Made by a program: the position numbers and the translations under genes. Of a DNA stretch of 38,218 nucleotides, positions 8,361 through 16,661 are shown in pieces. A model generated the notes under the pieces. That model saw nothing but the letters and a program-made list of their open reading frames with translations. It ran no database searches and was not told the origin of the DNA. The DNA is from Sedimentisphaerales bacterium (lineage in GTDB: Bacteria; Planctomycetota; Phycisphaerae; Sedimentisphaerales; SM23-30). The stretch lies in the NCBI GenBank assembly GCA_016934515.1, contig JAFGSR010000134.1, positions 1 through 38,218 of the forward strand, given 5' to 3'. Numbering within the stretch: the stretch's first letter is position 1; the number at the start of each line of letters is the position of its first letter.

Positions 8361-9464
8361 ATGAAGCGGCGATTGCGAACGATATTATGGTTGCTGGTGG
8401 GCTTGGCGGCGTTGGGATTTTTGGCGTATAAGACGTCCCGTCAGGGCCAGAGCGTGACGTTTGTTACGAGTATCAAGGAAATGGATTTGAGGTGGGGTTT
8501 GGGGGCGTTGGGACTTTATTTTGTGGCCCAGACGCTGTTGGGCAGTCGTTGGGTGGTTTTGCTGCGGGTGCATGGGGTGGAGATCAGTCAATTTCAGGCG
8601 ATTAAGCTGACGTATCTGGGTCTGTTTTACAATAATATGATGCCCGGTGCAGTGGGAGGTGATTTGCTGAAGGGGTGGTACATTACGCGGCACAGCGATA
8701 AGCAGCGTCGGTTGGAATCGGCGGTGACGGTGTTTGTGGATCGGCTGACGGGATTGGTGGGGATGATTCTGGTGGGGGCGTTGGCGAGTTGTTTTGAGGG
8801 AGGCAAGCTGATTATTCCGATCGGCGAGCGTTGGGAGTTGCCGGTGCGGACGATGATATGGGGGATTTTTCTGGGGCTGGTGTTGGTTGCGGTTTTGTTT
8901 TTGAGTCGTCGTGTTCGGCGGGTGTTGTTTTTGAATGTTTTGCTGGAGAAGTTGCCGTTTTCCGGGGCGCTAAAGAAGATTGACAGTGCTATTCGGATTT
9001 ATCGCAGTCATGTGGGGGTGCTGTTGTGGGCGTTATTGCTGACGGCGGTGATCCAGGGTTTGTCGATTGTGGCGACCTGGATGCTGGCCCAGGCGTTGGG
9101 TTATACGAAAGTGATGTTCTTTCAGTGTTTGATAATCATGCCGATTGTGTGGCTGATCAGTGCGGCGATACCGGTGCCGGGGGGATTGGGGGTGATGGAG
9201 AATCTATTTGTGCCGTTTTTTGCCAAGGCTATCGATCCGACGGTGGAGCAGGGGACCGAGCGTTGGCTTGAGGTTGTGGCGTTGGCGGCGGCGTTGGGAG
9301 TGATGAACCGGCTGATGATTTGTTTGTGTTCGCTGCCGGGCGGGCTAGTGCCGATTTTTGGCGGGCATCTGCCGAAACGAGCTGAGCTTGAAGAAAGCCT
9401 AAAGGATGATGGAAATGACGAATTAAGAAACCAGAATTACGAATCAATGACGAATGACAAATGA
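8361..9464 (+). CDS. Lysylphosphatidylglycerol-synthase TM-region / UPF0104 family integral membrane protein
   Basis: 367 residues with about eight hydrophobic segments beginning at residues ~7-23. The family signature is NNMMPGAVGGDLLKGW (residues 91-106), followed by a basic loop and FVDRLTGLVGMI. These fit the LPG_synthase_TM family (PF03706), whose members include the flippase half of MprF and many stand-alone proteins linked to lipid or glycan-lipid transfer. No soluble aminoacyl-transfer domain is attached, so lipid translocation is the safer reading. The last ~19 residues (from about GNDELRNQNY) are not family-like: they are encoded by a dispersed repeat that also ends the next gene. 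plsY follows 71 bp later on the same strand. The start is supported by GGTGA seven bases upstream. Confidence 0.8.
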   Translation: MKRRLRTILWLLVGLAALGFLAYKTSRQGQSVTFVTSIKEMDLRWGLGALGLYFVAQTLLGSRWVVLLRVHGVEISQFQAIKLTYLGLFYNNMMPGAVGGDLLKGWYITRHSDKQRRLESAVTVFVDRLTGLVGMILVGALASCFEGGKLIIPIGERWELPVRTMIWGIFLGLVLVAVLFLSRRVRRVLFLNVLLEKLPFSGALKKIDSAIRIYRSHVGVLLWALLLTAVIQGLSIVATWMLAQALGYTKVMFFQCLIIMPIVWLISAAIPVPGGLGVMENLFVPFFAKAIDPTVEQGTERWLEVVALAAALGVMNRLMICLCSLPGGLVPIFGGHLPKRAELEESLKDDGNDELRNQNYESMTNDK

Positions 9465-9470
9465 CGAATG
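9413..9470 (+). repeat. Dispersed 'ATGACGAAT' repeat, copy 1 (supplies a gene's 3' end)
   Basis: A ~58-bp segment built from ATGACGAAT, GAAACCAGAAT and ACGAATCAATGACGAATGAC. It aligns with 10225-10280 over its length with a handful of differences. It encodes the C-terminal ~18 residues and the stop of the LPG_synthase_TM protein. Confidence 0.8.
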
Positions 9471-9535
9471 TTATGAATCAGGAATATTTTTGGGGCTGAT
9501 TTTGGTTTGGTTAGAATATTGAAAGAGCAAGTTGC

Positions 9536-10276
9536 ATGGATAGCGATACGATAATTAAGATATTTGTTTTGCTGCCGGGGTTGAGTTATCTGTTGGGCGC
9601 GATTCCGTTTGGATTGCTGATTGGGTTGGCACGCGGGGTGGACATTCGCACCCAGGGCAGCGGTAACATCGGGGCAACTAACGTGGGACGGGTGCTGGGG
9701 CGGGGCTGGGGTTACGGTTGTTTTTTGCTGGATGTGGGGAAGGGGCTGGGGCCGGTTTTGTGGGCGGGGCATTATTTACGCGCGGCAGGATTTGGTAATG
9801 AGGCGGGTGGGCTGGTGACGGCGGGGCAATGGTCGTTGTTGGCGGTGGCGGCGGGATGCATTTTGGGGCACATGTTCAGTGTGTATTTGAAATTCAAAGG
9901 GGGCAAGGGAGTGGCGACGTCGCTAGGAGTGCTGCTGGGAGTGTGGCCCTGGTTTACGCTGACGGCGGTGCCGGCGTTGCTGGTGTGGGTAGCGGTGTGG
10001 GGATTTAGCCGAATAGTTTCACTGGCGAGCATTGTAGCGGCGATTAGTTTTCCGCTGGTATTCTGGTTGCTGATCTGGCGGATTCCCAGTTGGCAGTTCA
10101 GTGAATTGTTACCTTTGTTCGGGTTTGGTTGTGTGATGGCGGCTCTGATAGTGTTTCGACATCGCAGCAATATTGCGAGGCTGCTGGCGGGGACCGAAAA
10201 CCGAGGCGGTAAAGCTGCGCAGGTTAATGACGAATTCCGAAACCAGAATAACGAAACAATGACGAATAATGAATGA
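9536..10276 (+). CDS. plsY: Glycerol-3-phosphate acyltransferase PlsY
   Basis: 246 residues, slightly longer than typical PlsY (about 200). It is an integral membrane enzyme that transfers an acyl group from acyl-phosphate to glycerol-3-phosphate, the first step of phospholipid synthesis. Family motifs are GSGNIGATNVGR (residues 41-52) and GHMFSVYLKFKGGKGVAT (111-128). About five to six membrane segments are visible. The N-terminal ATG at 9536 has only a weak upstream AAGAG. The final ~17 residues (VNDEFRNQNNETMTNNE) come from the repeat at 10225-10280 and are not expected in the family. The gene lies downstream of the LPG_synthase_TM gene, giving a small membrane-lipid unit. Confidence 0.92.
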   Translation: MDSDTIIKIFVLLPGLSYLLGAIPFGLLIGLARGVDIRTQGSGNIGATNVGRVLGRGWGYGCFLLDVGKGLGPVLWAGHYLRAAGFGNEAGGLVTAGQWSLLAVAAGCILGHMFSVYLKFKGGKGVATSLGVLLGVWPWFTLTAVPALLVWVAVWGFSRIVSLASIVAAISFPLVFWLLIWRIPSWQFSELLPLFGFGCVMAALIVFRHRSNIARLLAGTENRGGKAAQVNDEFRNQNNETMTNNE

Positions 10277-10280
10277 CGAA
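10225..10280 (+). repeat. Dispersed 'ATGACGAAT' repeat, copy 2 (supplies plsY 3' end)
   Basis: The second copy of the element at 9413-9470: AATGACGAATTCCGAAACCA followed by GAATAACGAAACAATGACGA. It is read in the same frame as copy 1, giving NDEFRNQNNETMTN against NDELRNQNYESMTN. Related text in the opposite orientation occurs at about 32230-32262. Confidence 0.8.
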
Positions 10281-10318
10281 AAGGTAACAAGTCGGGCATG
10301 ACAAATTGGTGGGGGGGG

Positions 10319-12010
10319 TCAGGGTTTTTTGTAGGGTTGGTAGTTTTGGGCGATGGGCAGTCTTCGGCCGAAGCCGAAGGCGCGGGAGGTGACTTTGAGG
10401 CCTGGGGCGGCTTGTTTGCGTTTGTATTCGTTGTGGTCCACCAGGTTGATGACGCGTTGAACGGTTTGAGCATCGAACCCGGCGGCGGTGATCCGGGCGG
10501 CGGATTGTTCCTGTTCGACGTAGCGCTGGAGGATTTCGTCGAGTTCATCGTAAGGGGGCAGTGAGTCCTGATCAACCTGGTCGAGGCGGAGTTCGGCTGA
10601 GGGTGGTTTGGTGATGGTGGAGGCGGGGATGAGTTCGCGGTTGTGGCTGAGAAGGCTGTCCTGGTTGATTTGGCGGGCGAGTTGATAAACCATGGTTTTG
10701 GGGACGTCGCTGATGAGAGCCAGGCCGCCGGCCATGTCGCCGTAGAGTGTGCAATAACCGACGGCGAGTTCGCTTTTGTTGCCGGTGGTGAGCACGAGGT
10801 GGTTGAATTTGTTGCTCAGGGCCATGAGCAGGTTGCCGCGGACGCGGGCCTGGAGGTTTTCTTCGGTGATGTCGGGGGAGCATTCGGCAAAGGCTGGGGC
10901 GAGCATGGTTTCCAGGGCGGCGTGTGCTGGTTCGATGGGGATGGTGAGGTAGCCGATGCCAAGGTTTTTAGCGAGTTGTTCGGCGTCGGCCAGGCTGTGG
11001 TCGCTGGAGTAGCGGCTGGGCATGGCGACGCCGGTGACGTTTTCCGGGCCGAGGGCCTGGGCGGCAAGGGCAGCGGTGACGGCGGAATCGATGCCGCCGG
11101 ACAGACCCAGCACGACAGACTGGAAGCGGCATTTGCGGACGTAATCGCGCAGGCCCAGCACGAGGGCGTGCTGAATAGATTCGATGTCGCGGCGGGGTGA
11201 TTCGCAGCGGCTGGATGAGGGATTGTCGAGATCGATAATGAGCAGGTCTTCGGTGAAGTCTTTGGCCTGGGCGATGAGGGTGCCGTCCGAGTCGAAGGCG
11301 CAACTGTTGCCGTCGAAGATGAGTTCGTCGTTGCCGCCGATCTGGTTGACGTACAACAGAGGCATTTGATAATGGCGGCACTGGCGGGAGAAGAGTTCGC
11401 AACGGAAATCGTGTTTGCCGAGGACGAACGGCGAGGCGGAGACGTTGATTACGATATCAGCACCGGCGGCGGCGAGGTCGGCCAGGGGTTTGGTTTCGTA
11501 GAGGTTGCGGCTGTGGGGGTGAAGAAGATGTTGAGACTGGGGTTGGGATTGAGCCCAGATGTCTTCGCAAATGGTCAGGCCGAGTTTTTTGCCGTGGAAA
11601 TTTACGATTTGTTGGGAGCGAGCCGGTTCGAAATAACGGCTTTCGTCGAAAACATCGTAAGTGGGCAGCAGCAGTTTGTAATAAACGGATTCGATTTTTT
11701 GGTTGTTCAGCAGGGCGACGGCGTTGTGCAGATCGCGTCCGGTGGGGCCCCGGTGTCGGCAGGGTAAGCCGACCAGGGAGGCGCAGTCGGCGCAGCACTG
11801 GGCGAGGTCGGTCAGAGCGGTTTGGCTGTCGTCAATGAACTGAGGTTTGAGGAGCAGGTCTTTGGGCGGGTAACCGGTGAGGGCTAATTCGGGGAAGATG
11901 ACCAGTTGGGCACCTTCACGGGCGGCCTGATAGGTGAATTTCCTGATTTTGGCGGTGTTGGCGATGATGTCGCCGACGGTGGGATTGATTTGTGCCAGGG
12001 CGATTTTCAT
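10319..12010 (-). CDS. nadE: Glutamine-dependent NAD+ synthetase
   Basis: 563 residues, normal for the two-domain enzyme. It makes NAD+ from deamido-NAD+, ATP and glutamine in the cytoplasm. The N-terminal nitrilase-fold glutaminase shows the catalytic triad: Glu41 (FPELALTGYPP), Lys112 (YYKLLLPTYDVF) and Cys148 (LTICEDIW). The C-terminal synthetase has the ATP-pyrophosphatase loop SGGIDS at 304-309, and the later segment TTGNKSELAVGYCTLYGDMA that is conserved in the family. The protein ends in the usual basic tail. It is convergent with plsY and stands 135 bp downstream of the helicase gene. A TATAAT on the minus strand at 12073-12068 could be its -10, but no good -35 is present, so read-through from the helicase is also possible. 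Confidence 0.95.
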   Translation of the reverse strand: MKIALAQINPTVGDIIANTAKIRKFTYQAAREGAQLVIFPELALTGYPPKDLLLKPQFIDDSQTALTDLAQCCADCASLVGLPCRHRGPTGRDLHNAVALLNNQKIESVYYKLLLPTYDVFDESRYFEPARSQQIVNFHGKKLGLTICEDIWAQSQPQSQHLLHPHSRNLYETKPLADLAAAGADIVINVSASPFVLGKHDFRCELFSRQCRHYQMPLLYVNQIGGNDELIFDGNSCAFDSDGTLIAQAKDFTEDLLIIDLDNPSSSRCESPRRDIESIQHALVLGLRDYVRKCRFQSVVLGLSGGIDSAVTAALAAQALGPENVTGVAMPSRYSSDHSLADAEQLAKNLGIGYLTIPIEPAHAALETMLAPAFAECSPDITEENLQARVRGNLLMALSNKFNHLVLTTGNKSELAVGYCTLYGDMAGGLALISDVPKTMVYQLARQINQDSLLSHNRELIPASTITKPPSAELRLDQVDQDSLPPYDELDEILQRYVEQEQSAARITAAGFDAQTVQRVINLVDHNEYKRKQAAPGLKVTSRAFGFGRRLPIAQNYQPYKKP

Positions 12011-12145
12011 TATTTTGATTTTTACCTGGTTATGTTTGTCAGAAAATTGTTCAAAAAGACCGCAGGCATTATACCCGAACGGGACGGCGGGGTCATGCGG
12101 TTTTTTTTGAGGGGCCGGGAGTGCGGACGGGGATTAACCGAGGTG

Positions 12146-14389
12146 TTAATCGAGGATGTCGAGTTTGGCGTATTGAAGGTCGAGGGTTTTTCGGGCGCCG
12201 GTGTTGAACTGGATGACGACGAAGCAGTGTTCGCGGTCAGAAGAGATGGATTTGACTCGGCCGAGGCCGAATTTGGGGTGGCGGACGAGTTGGTTGGGTT
12301 GGAGGTTAATATCGGAACGGGTAGAGGTGGAGGTTTGGGAGTCGTCAATAGAGGTTGGGCGGCGTTTTTTGGATTTTTTTGGGGAATTATTCCATTGGTG
12401 GGGACGGTGATGGCTTTGGTAATTGTTTCGGCGAATCGGCTGGAATTCGTCCTGGAATTCATCAGCATCATTGAAATCTTCATAGGGTGAGAGGGATTGC
12501 TGAAAATCGAGGCCCTGGAGGGTGCGGAGGAACTCGGAGCGGATGGTGGTCAGTGAAGCGCCCTGATTGGTGCGGCGGCGGGCAAAGCTGAGTCGTAATT
12601 TTTGTTGGGCACGGGTAATGCCGACAAAAAGCAATCGGCGTTCTTCTTCGAGGCTGTCTTCGGAGTCGAGGCTGCGGGCGTGGGGGATCAGGCCGTGTTC
12701 TACACCGATGATGAGAACGGCGGGGAATTCGAGACCTTTGGCGGCGTGCAGGGTCATGAGCGATACGGAGCCGCTTTCGGCGTCGTAGGCGTCGGAGTCG
12801 CTGACCAGGGCGATCTGCTGGAGGTACTCAGCGAGGGAGGGTGCTTCGGAGTCGTTATCGTACTGGGCGGCGGAGTTGACCAGTTCGCAGACGTTGTCGT
12901 GGGGGTCTTCGTTTTTGTCAGCTTTGAGTAGGGATTCCATGCCGGTTTTTTTGTAGGTGGTCTGGACGATCTGGCGAACGGGCTGATTGAGGTTTTTTTG
13001 CAGGTCGGCGATGATGGCGACGAATTTTTTGACGCGGGTGCGGGCGGCATTAGCGAGGGTGGGGACCTGGTCGATATTGTTGAGAATTTGCCAGAGGTCT
13101 TTGCCGGAGCTGTTGGCGTGGTCGAAGATGCGACCGATGGTGGTTTGGCCGATGCCGCGGGTGGGGCGGTTGATGACACGTTTGAGGGCGACCTGATCGG
13201 AAAGATTGATGAGCAGGCGGAGGTAGGCAATCATGTCTTTGATTTCTTTTCTCTGGAAGAATTCGACGCCGCGGACGATCTGATAGGGAATGGTGGCGCG
13301 GCGGAGTGCTTCTTCGAGGGGGCGGCTCATGGAGTTGACGCGATAAAAGACCGCCATTTGCCGATATTCGAGGTTTTGTTCTTTGAGGGATTGGAGCCAA
13401 TCGGTCATGCCGCGGGCTTCATCGTATTCGTCTTCGAACTCCGCCAATTCGCAGGGGGAGCCGGGGGGCAGGGAGGTGAAGAGTTTTTTGATTTTGCGTT
13501 TTTTGTTGGCGCGGATGAGTTGATCGGCCAGGTCGAGCACCTGAGGTGTGCTGCGGAAGTTTTCTTCCAGGCGGACGATTTTGGCATCGGGGTAATCCTG
13601 CTCGAAGGCGAGGATGTTGCCGATGTCGGCGCCGCGCCAGCCGTAGATGGACTGGTCGGGGTCGCCGGTGGCACAGAGGTTGCGATGGTTCAGGGCCAGG
13701 CCGCGGGCAATCTGGTATTGGCAGTGGTTGGTGTCCTGATATTCATCGACCAGGACGTAACGGAAGCGTTGGTTAAGCAGGTCGCGCAGTTCGGAGTCGC
13801 GGAGGAGCAAAGCGAGTTTCATGAGCAGGTCGTCGAAATCGAGAGCACCGTTTTGCTTGAGCTGTTTCTGGTAGGCGGAATAGATGAGGGCGATTTTCTG
13901 GCCGCGGAAATCGGTGCGGCGGGCGGCGAATTGTTCGGGCGATTCGAGGTCGTTCTTGCAGGCGCTGATCTGATTGAGCATCTGGGCGGGGGGGAAGTTC
14001 TGGGGGTCGAGCTCGATTTTTTTGGTGGCGTCGCGGACGGCGCTGCGCTGATCGGCGTCATCGTAAATGCTGAAATCGGCGGGCAGATCGGCCTTTTCGT
14101 GGAATTCACGAAGCAGCCGGGCAGCCAGGCTGTGGAAGGTGCAGATGGTGCTACCGCGGGGCAGATTGAAGGCGGCGATTCGCTGACGCATTTCATCGGC
14201 GGCTTTGTTGGTGAAGGTGATGGCCAGAATGTTGTAAGGTCTGATACCCTGATGGATAAGGTGGGCGACGCGGTGAGTGATGACGCGGGTTTTTCCGGAG
14301 CCGGGCCCGGCCAGGACCAGCAGCGGTCCGTCGATGTGAGTAACGGCCTGTTGTTGAGCAGCGGTGAGTTTTGCCAGCAATTCGTCCAT
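12146..14389 (-). CDS. UvrD/PcrA-type superfamily 1 DNA helicase
   Basis: 747 residues from the ATG at 14389. The open frame reaches back to 14560, but the extra 57 residues are not helicase-like and would run across the promoter at 14475-14503. It is an ATP-dependent 3'-5' helicase acting in repair and replication. Motifs in order: Walker A GPGSGKT (28-34), TFTNKAADEMRQR (Ia), VLVDEYQDTNHCQY (II), GDPDQSIYGWRGAD (III), LEENFRS (IV), SLMTLHAAKGLEFPAVLI (V) and EERRLLFVGITRA (VI). The C-terminus holds a Ser/Arg-rich linker and a Tudor-like domain (VRHPKFGLGRVKSISSDREH), as in PcrA. Assignment to PcrA/UvrD rather than Rep rests on that C-terminal domain. Seven 17-bp repeats lie upstream of its promoter. 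Confidence 0.93.
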   Translation of the reverse strand: MDELLAKLTAAQQQAVTHIDGPLLVLAGPGSGKTRVITHRVAHLIHQGIRPYNILAITFTNKAADEMRQRIAAFNLPRGSTICTFHSLAARLLREFHEKADLPADFSIYDDADQRSAVRDATKKIELDPQNFPPAQMLNQISACKNDLESPEQFAARRTDFRGQKIALIYSAYQKQLKQNGALDFDDLLMKLALLLRDSELRDLLNQRFRYVLVDEYQDTNHCQYQIARGLALNHRNLCATGDPDQSIYGWRGADIGNILAFEQDYPDAKIVRLEENFRSTPQVLDLADQLIRANKKRKIKKLFTSLPPGSPCELAEFEDEYDEARGMTDWLQSLKEQNLEYRQMAVFYRVNSMSRPLEEALRRATIPYQIVRGVEFFQRKEIKDMIAYLRLLINLSDQVALKRVINRPTRGIGQTTIGRIFDHANSSGKDLWQILNNIDQVPTLANAARTRVKKFVAIIADLQKNLNQPVRQIVQTTYKKTGMESLLKADKNEDPHDNVCELVNSAAQYDNDSEAPSLAEYLQQIALVSDSDAYDAESGSVSLMTLHAAKGLEFPAVLIIGVEHGLIPHARSLDSEDSLEEERRLLFVGITRAQQKLRLSFARRRTNQGASLTTIRSEFLRTLQGLDFQQSLSPYEDFNDADEFQDEFQPIRRNNYQSHHRPHQWNNSPKKSKKRRPTSIDDSQTSTSTRSDINLQPNQLVRHPKFGLGRVKSISSDREHCFVVIQFNTGARKTLDLQYAKLDILD

Positions 14390-14474
14390 GAAAATTTTTC
14401 TTCCCTGAATTCTTTTGTTCGGTGCATGCGGTGCATGGGTATTTTGTACAGGTTCAGCAAAAGCTAAACATTTA

Positions 14475-14503
14475 TTTATACCTGTAAAACTGCTTTGGTG
14501 CAA
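14475..14503 (-). promoter_or_regulatory. Sigma70-type promoter for the helicase gene
   Basis: On the minus strand, TTGCAC (14503-14498), 17 bases, TATAAA (14480-14475). The predicted start near 14468 gives a leader of about 80 bases. The 17-bp repeat array begins about 45 bp upstream of the -35. Confidence 0.5.
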
Positions 14504-14547
14504 ATGATGAATTTGTGCCGACCAAAAAAAGCGGTTTAAGAAGGGGT

Positions 14548-14666
14548 AATTTCGAGGCAAGCTAACTTTCGAGGCAATTTAACATTCAAGGCGAGCTAAC
14601 ATACGAGGCGAGTTGGTTTTCGAGGCGAGTTAATTATTGAGGTGGGCTAATCGCTCAGGAGTGGGA
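14548..14666. repeat. Seven tandem 17-bp repeats
   Basis: Seven consecutive units, each exactly 17 bp, starting at 14548, 14565, 14582, 14599, 14616, 14633 and 14650. Typical units are ACTTTCGAGGCAATTTA, ACATTCAAGGCGAGCTA and GTTTTCGAGGCGAGTTA; the core is CGAGGCGAGYTA. The outer right unit is the most degenerate. The array lies between the 3' end of the DUF2617 gene, overlapping its last codons, and the helicase promoter. Confidence 0.85.
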
Positions 14667-15215
14667 TTTACCGCGAAATTCGAACAGTGATTGGGTTTTG
14701 AGGATGGCCTGCTGTTCGGGGAAGGCGTGGAAGGTGTGCAGTTGGAGTTCGTCCTGGCGGGCTTCGTAATCGAGGTAACTAAACGGAGCAAGATCACCGC
14801 GGGACCACTGCGGGAACGGAACATAAATGCCGCGTTTTTTCCCGGCGGTGGTAAGGTCGCTATGGCACTGGCGGAAGAGGTTGGCACTCATGTTCTCGGC
14901 CTGGAAATTAACCATGTAGTTATGGTTTTGAGACCAGGAACATTTGTGGCTTTTCTCGCCGCGGAACGGAAGCTGACGGACCAGGCCTCTGGTGGGCAGC
15001 ATTTGTTCGGGCGGGCAGATCAGTTCGGTTATGCAATCTTTTCCGCTGAAAACGCTGATGACGTGGCCGCAATCGGTAATCCAGATTATTACTTCATAAT
15101 CGCATTGTAAAAAATGGCGCGAGCGGTGAATGTTAAACAGTTCCGGATGAAGCGGTCGCTGAAAAACGTAAAAGGTCAACTCACTTATAGATTGTTCTAT
15201 TCGGGGCGAATCCAT
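14655..15215 (-). CDS. DUF2617-family protein
   Basis: 186 residues from the ATG at 15215; an in-frame upstream extension is not conserved-looking. The opening ISELTFYVFQRPLHPELF, the middle GHVISVFSGKDCITEL and the ending HTFHAFPEQQAILKTQSLFE match my memory of the DUF2617 family, whose members end in a similar 'HTFP...KTQSLFE' phrase. Function is unknown; no signal peptide or membrane segment is seen, so it is probably cytoplasmic. Its last codons run into the 17-bp repeat array, which may have altered the C-terminal residues (RGKSHS). Its own promoter candidate is at 15300-15329. The family call comes from memory and needs a profile search. Confidence 0.7.
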   Translation of the reverse strand: MDSPRIEQSISELTFYVFQRPLHPELFNIHRSRHFLQCDYEVIIWITDCGHVISVFSGKDCITELICPPEQMLPTRGLVRQLPFRGEKSHKCSWSQNHNYMVNFQAENMSANLFRQCHSDLTTAGKKRGIYVPFPQWSRGDLAPFSYLDYEARQDELQLHTFHAFPEQQAILKTQSLFEFRGKSHS

Positions 15216-15299
15216 GGTTCTGATTCCAATTCTGTAAGGCAAAGCGTTGCAGCGTAATATTAAGCAGGTTAGCAAAAACACTTATTTACTGCAATTTCC

Positions 15300-15329
15300 A
15301 TTATAATCCTAAACCGTCGGGTTGGGCAA
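15300..15329 (-). promoter_or_regulatory. Candidate promoter for the DUF2617 gene
   Basis: On the minus strand, TTGCCC (15329-15324), an 18-base spacer and a perfect TATAAT (15305-15300). The leader to the ATG at 15215 would be about 80 bases. Confidence 0.45.
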
Positions 15330-15602
15330 GGGATTTTACGGTTTTCAGTATTAATAAGTGAAAAATCGGGTTATCGGTCGTTTAAAATTACGACTTTAGT
15401 GAGACCGATATCACAATTAGAAATGAAACGGATTTAGTCGTTGATGAGCCTGGGAAAACGATATTGGGATGATGGGGAATTGGCGAATGCATGGCAAATT
15501 ACGATTAAGGAGAGCAAAAAAGGACGGGCCGAAATCTGTAAAAAGAAACATTCTGTGAAAATGAACGGATTAGAAAGCGAGTTTAAATGGAGTGTGTGGG
15601 GG
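15330..15602. other. Spacer between the DUF2617 and PilZ genes
   Basis: AT-rich spacer without a supported gene. A 65-codon plus-strand frame (15441-15638) overlaps the end of the PilZ gene, has no ribosome-binding site and no recognisable motif. No clear terminator is visible after the PilZ gene. Confidence 0.4.
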
Positions 15603-15965
15603 TTAGAGGGTAAGCTTGAAGCCTTCCTGGAACTTTGAGGCGACGCCAAGACTGGTGAAAGCGGGCTGATTTTGTGTTGCCGGGTTATGGATTTTTTCGG
15701 TGCGAACCACTTTTCCGGTGGTGGCGAATTTTCCGTGCATGGGGAAACGAGCGTCTCCGGGAGGTACGCCGACTTCAAGGGCCAGGATGTCGCCGGTTTT
15801 GATGTTTTCGCAGGTGGTTTCAAAATAGACGCCACCCGTGCTGACGTTAACGGTCATGGTGCGTGTGACACCGGGTCGTCCCATGTCGGTTTTATAGTAT
15901 TCCAGCGGCAGACGCAAATCCAGCCGACGATACTGCCTTTTTTCTTTAAAATCTGCTTGAACCAT
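15603..15965 (-). CDS. PilZ-domain protein
   Basis: 120 residues, a stand-alone PilZ domain expected to bind cyclic di-GMP. The two binding elements are present: a basic RQYRR box at residues ~10-14 and NVSTGG at ~40-45 (the [D/N]xSxxG motif). A beta-barrel-like remainder (GKFATTGKVVRTEK, then SLGVASKF) completes the domain. There is no membrane segment or extra domain, so it probably acts as a soluble adaptor; its partner is unknown. A second PilZ protein lies at the right end of the window. The ATG at 15965 has no strong ribosome-binding site. Confidence 0.85.
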   Translation of the reverse strand: MVQADFKEKRQYRRLDLRLPLEYYKTDMGRPGVTRTMTVNVSTGGVYFETTCENIKTGDILALEVGVPPGDARFPMHGKFATTGKVVRTEKIHNPATQNQPAFTSLGVASKFQEGFKLTL

Positions 15966-16273
15966 TTAACAATCGTGCTCAGCCAAGAACCCAACCGATC
16001 CAGGCGGTTTTGCAAGCCCCAATTTAACAACAAATTCCTCTATCCAAATAACGATAACCGCAAAGTTAATGCCAAATTCCTCAAGGATGTGCGGTTTTTC
16101 ACCGACGGTCATAAACTACTGTTTTTTCGACAGTAATGCGATTATAAAGTGGTAATATATCACTGGTATTGTCAACGGACCGGCACTGCCTACGTTGACC
16201 ATGCACAACGCGGGCGGGGGTAAAATGCTCTTAAGTTGTTGTGAAATAGGTAGATATGCTAATTGCTACCGGT

Positions 16274-16289
16274 GTTGCTAAATAGCAAC
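16274..16289. repeat. Perfect 6-bp inverted repeat (GTTGCT-AAAT-AGCAAC)
   Basis: A 6/4/6 palindrome in the PilZ-kdsB spacer. No T-run follows, so it is not a typical terminator; an operator is possible. Confidence 0.4.
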
Positions 16290-16566
16290 CATTGTTTCGT
16301 TATATCCACGATAATCGATTCAGATTCACTAATCGTTATAATCGGAATTATCAATATTTAACAAATAACCGGTTAGAAATGTTAGATTATTCGATTAATG
16401 CGAATTACCAGATCACTTCAGTGGCGACGGGACCGCCATACAAGAGATGATTTTTGCAGCCGGGGCTTTTAATCTATGGAAATTGGAGGCTGAGCGGAGA
16501 GCATCAACGTGGATTTTGCGACGAATATAGGCGTTTGGTTAGGATTTCGTTTGGTTGGAAAAAACT

Positions 16567-16594
16567 TTGACTTTAAATGCCAGGTGGGTATCAT
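16567..16594 (+). promoter_or_regulatory. Candidate promoter for kdsB
   Basis: TTGACT (16567-16572), a 16-base spacer and TATCAT (16589-16594). It lies about 70 bases upstream of the chosen start. Confidence 0.4.
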
Positions 16595-16661
16595 CGTAGA
16601 GCAGTTGGTTTTCCCTTAATTAATGTGTTAACCCTGCAATCATAAGGTGACTGCTATTAAA

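Larger units (their letters stand above)
15966..16661. other. ~700-bp spacer between the PilZ gene and kdsB
   Basis: No gene is supported here. Features seen: on the minus strand a TTGACA (about 16174-16169) and a perfect TATAAT (about 16146-16141), but 23 bases apart, too far for a normal sigma70 promoter; a perfect inverted repeat at 16274-16289; a short stem TGGCG/CGCCA at 16422-16438; and a kdsB promoter candidate at 16567-16594. The stretch 16290-16400 is AT-rich with repeated ATCG-like words. Confidence 0.4.

Noticed and set aside
12998-14467. 489-codon plus-strand frame opposite the helicase gene
   Set aside because: The helicase on the other strand has every SF1 motif; this frame is a by-product of biased codon use.
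14390-14560. Extended N-terminus of the helicase (57 extra residues)
   Set aside because: It would cross the likely promoter, is not helicase-like, and the ATG at 14389 gives the canonical start of the family.
14548-14666. CRISPR array
   Set aside because: The 17-bp units are contiguous with no spacers, and no cas gene is present.
15441-15638. 65-codon plus-strand frame between the DUF2617 and PilZ genes
   Set aside because: No ribosome-binding site, no recognisable motif, and it overlaps the end of the PilZ gene on the opposite strand.
16141-16174. TTGACA and TATAAT on the minus strand upstream of the PilZ gene
   Set aside because: They are 23 bases apart, too far for a sigma70 promoter; no better pairing was found.
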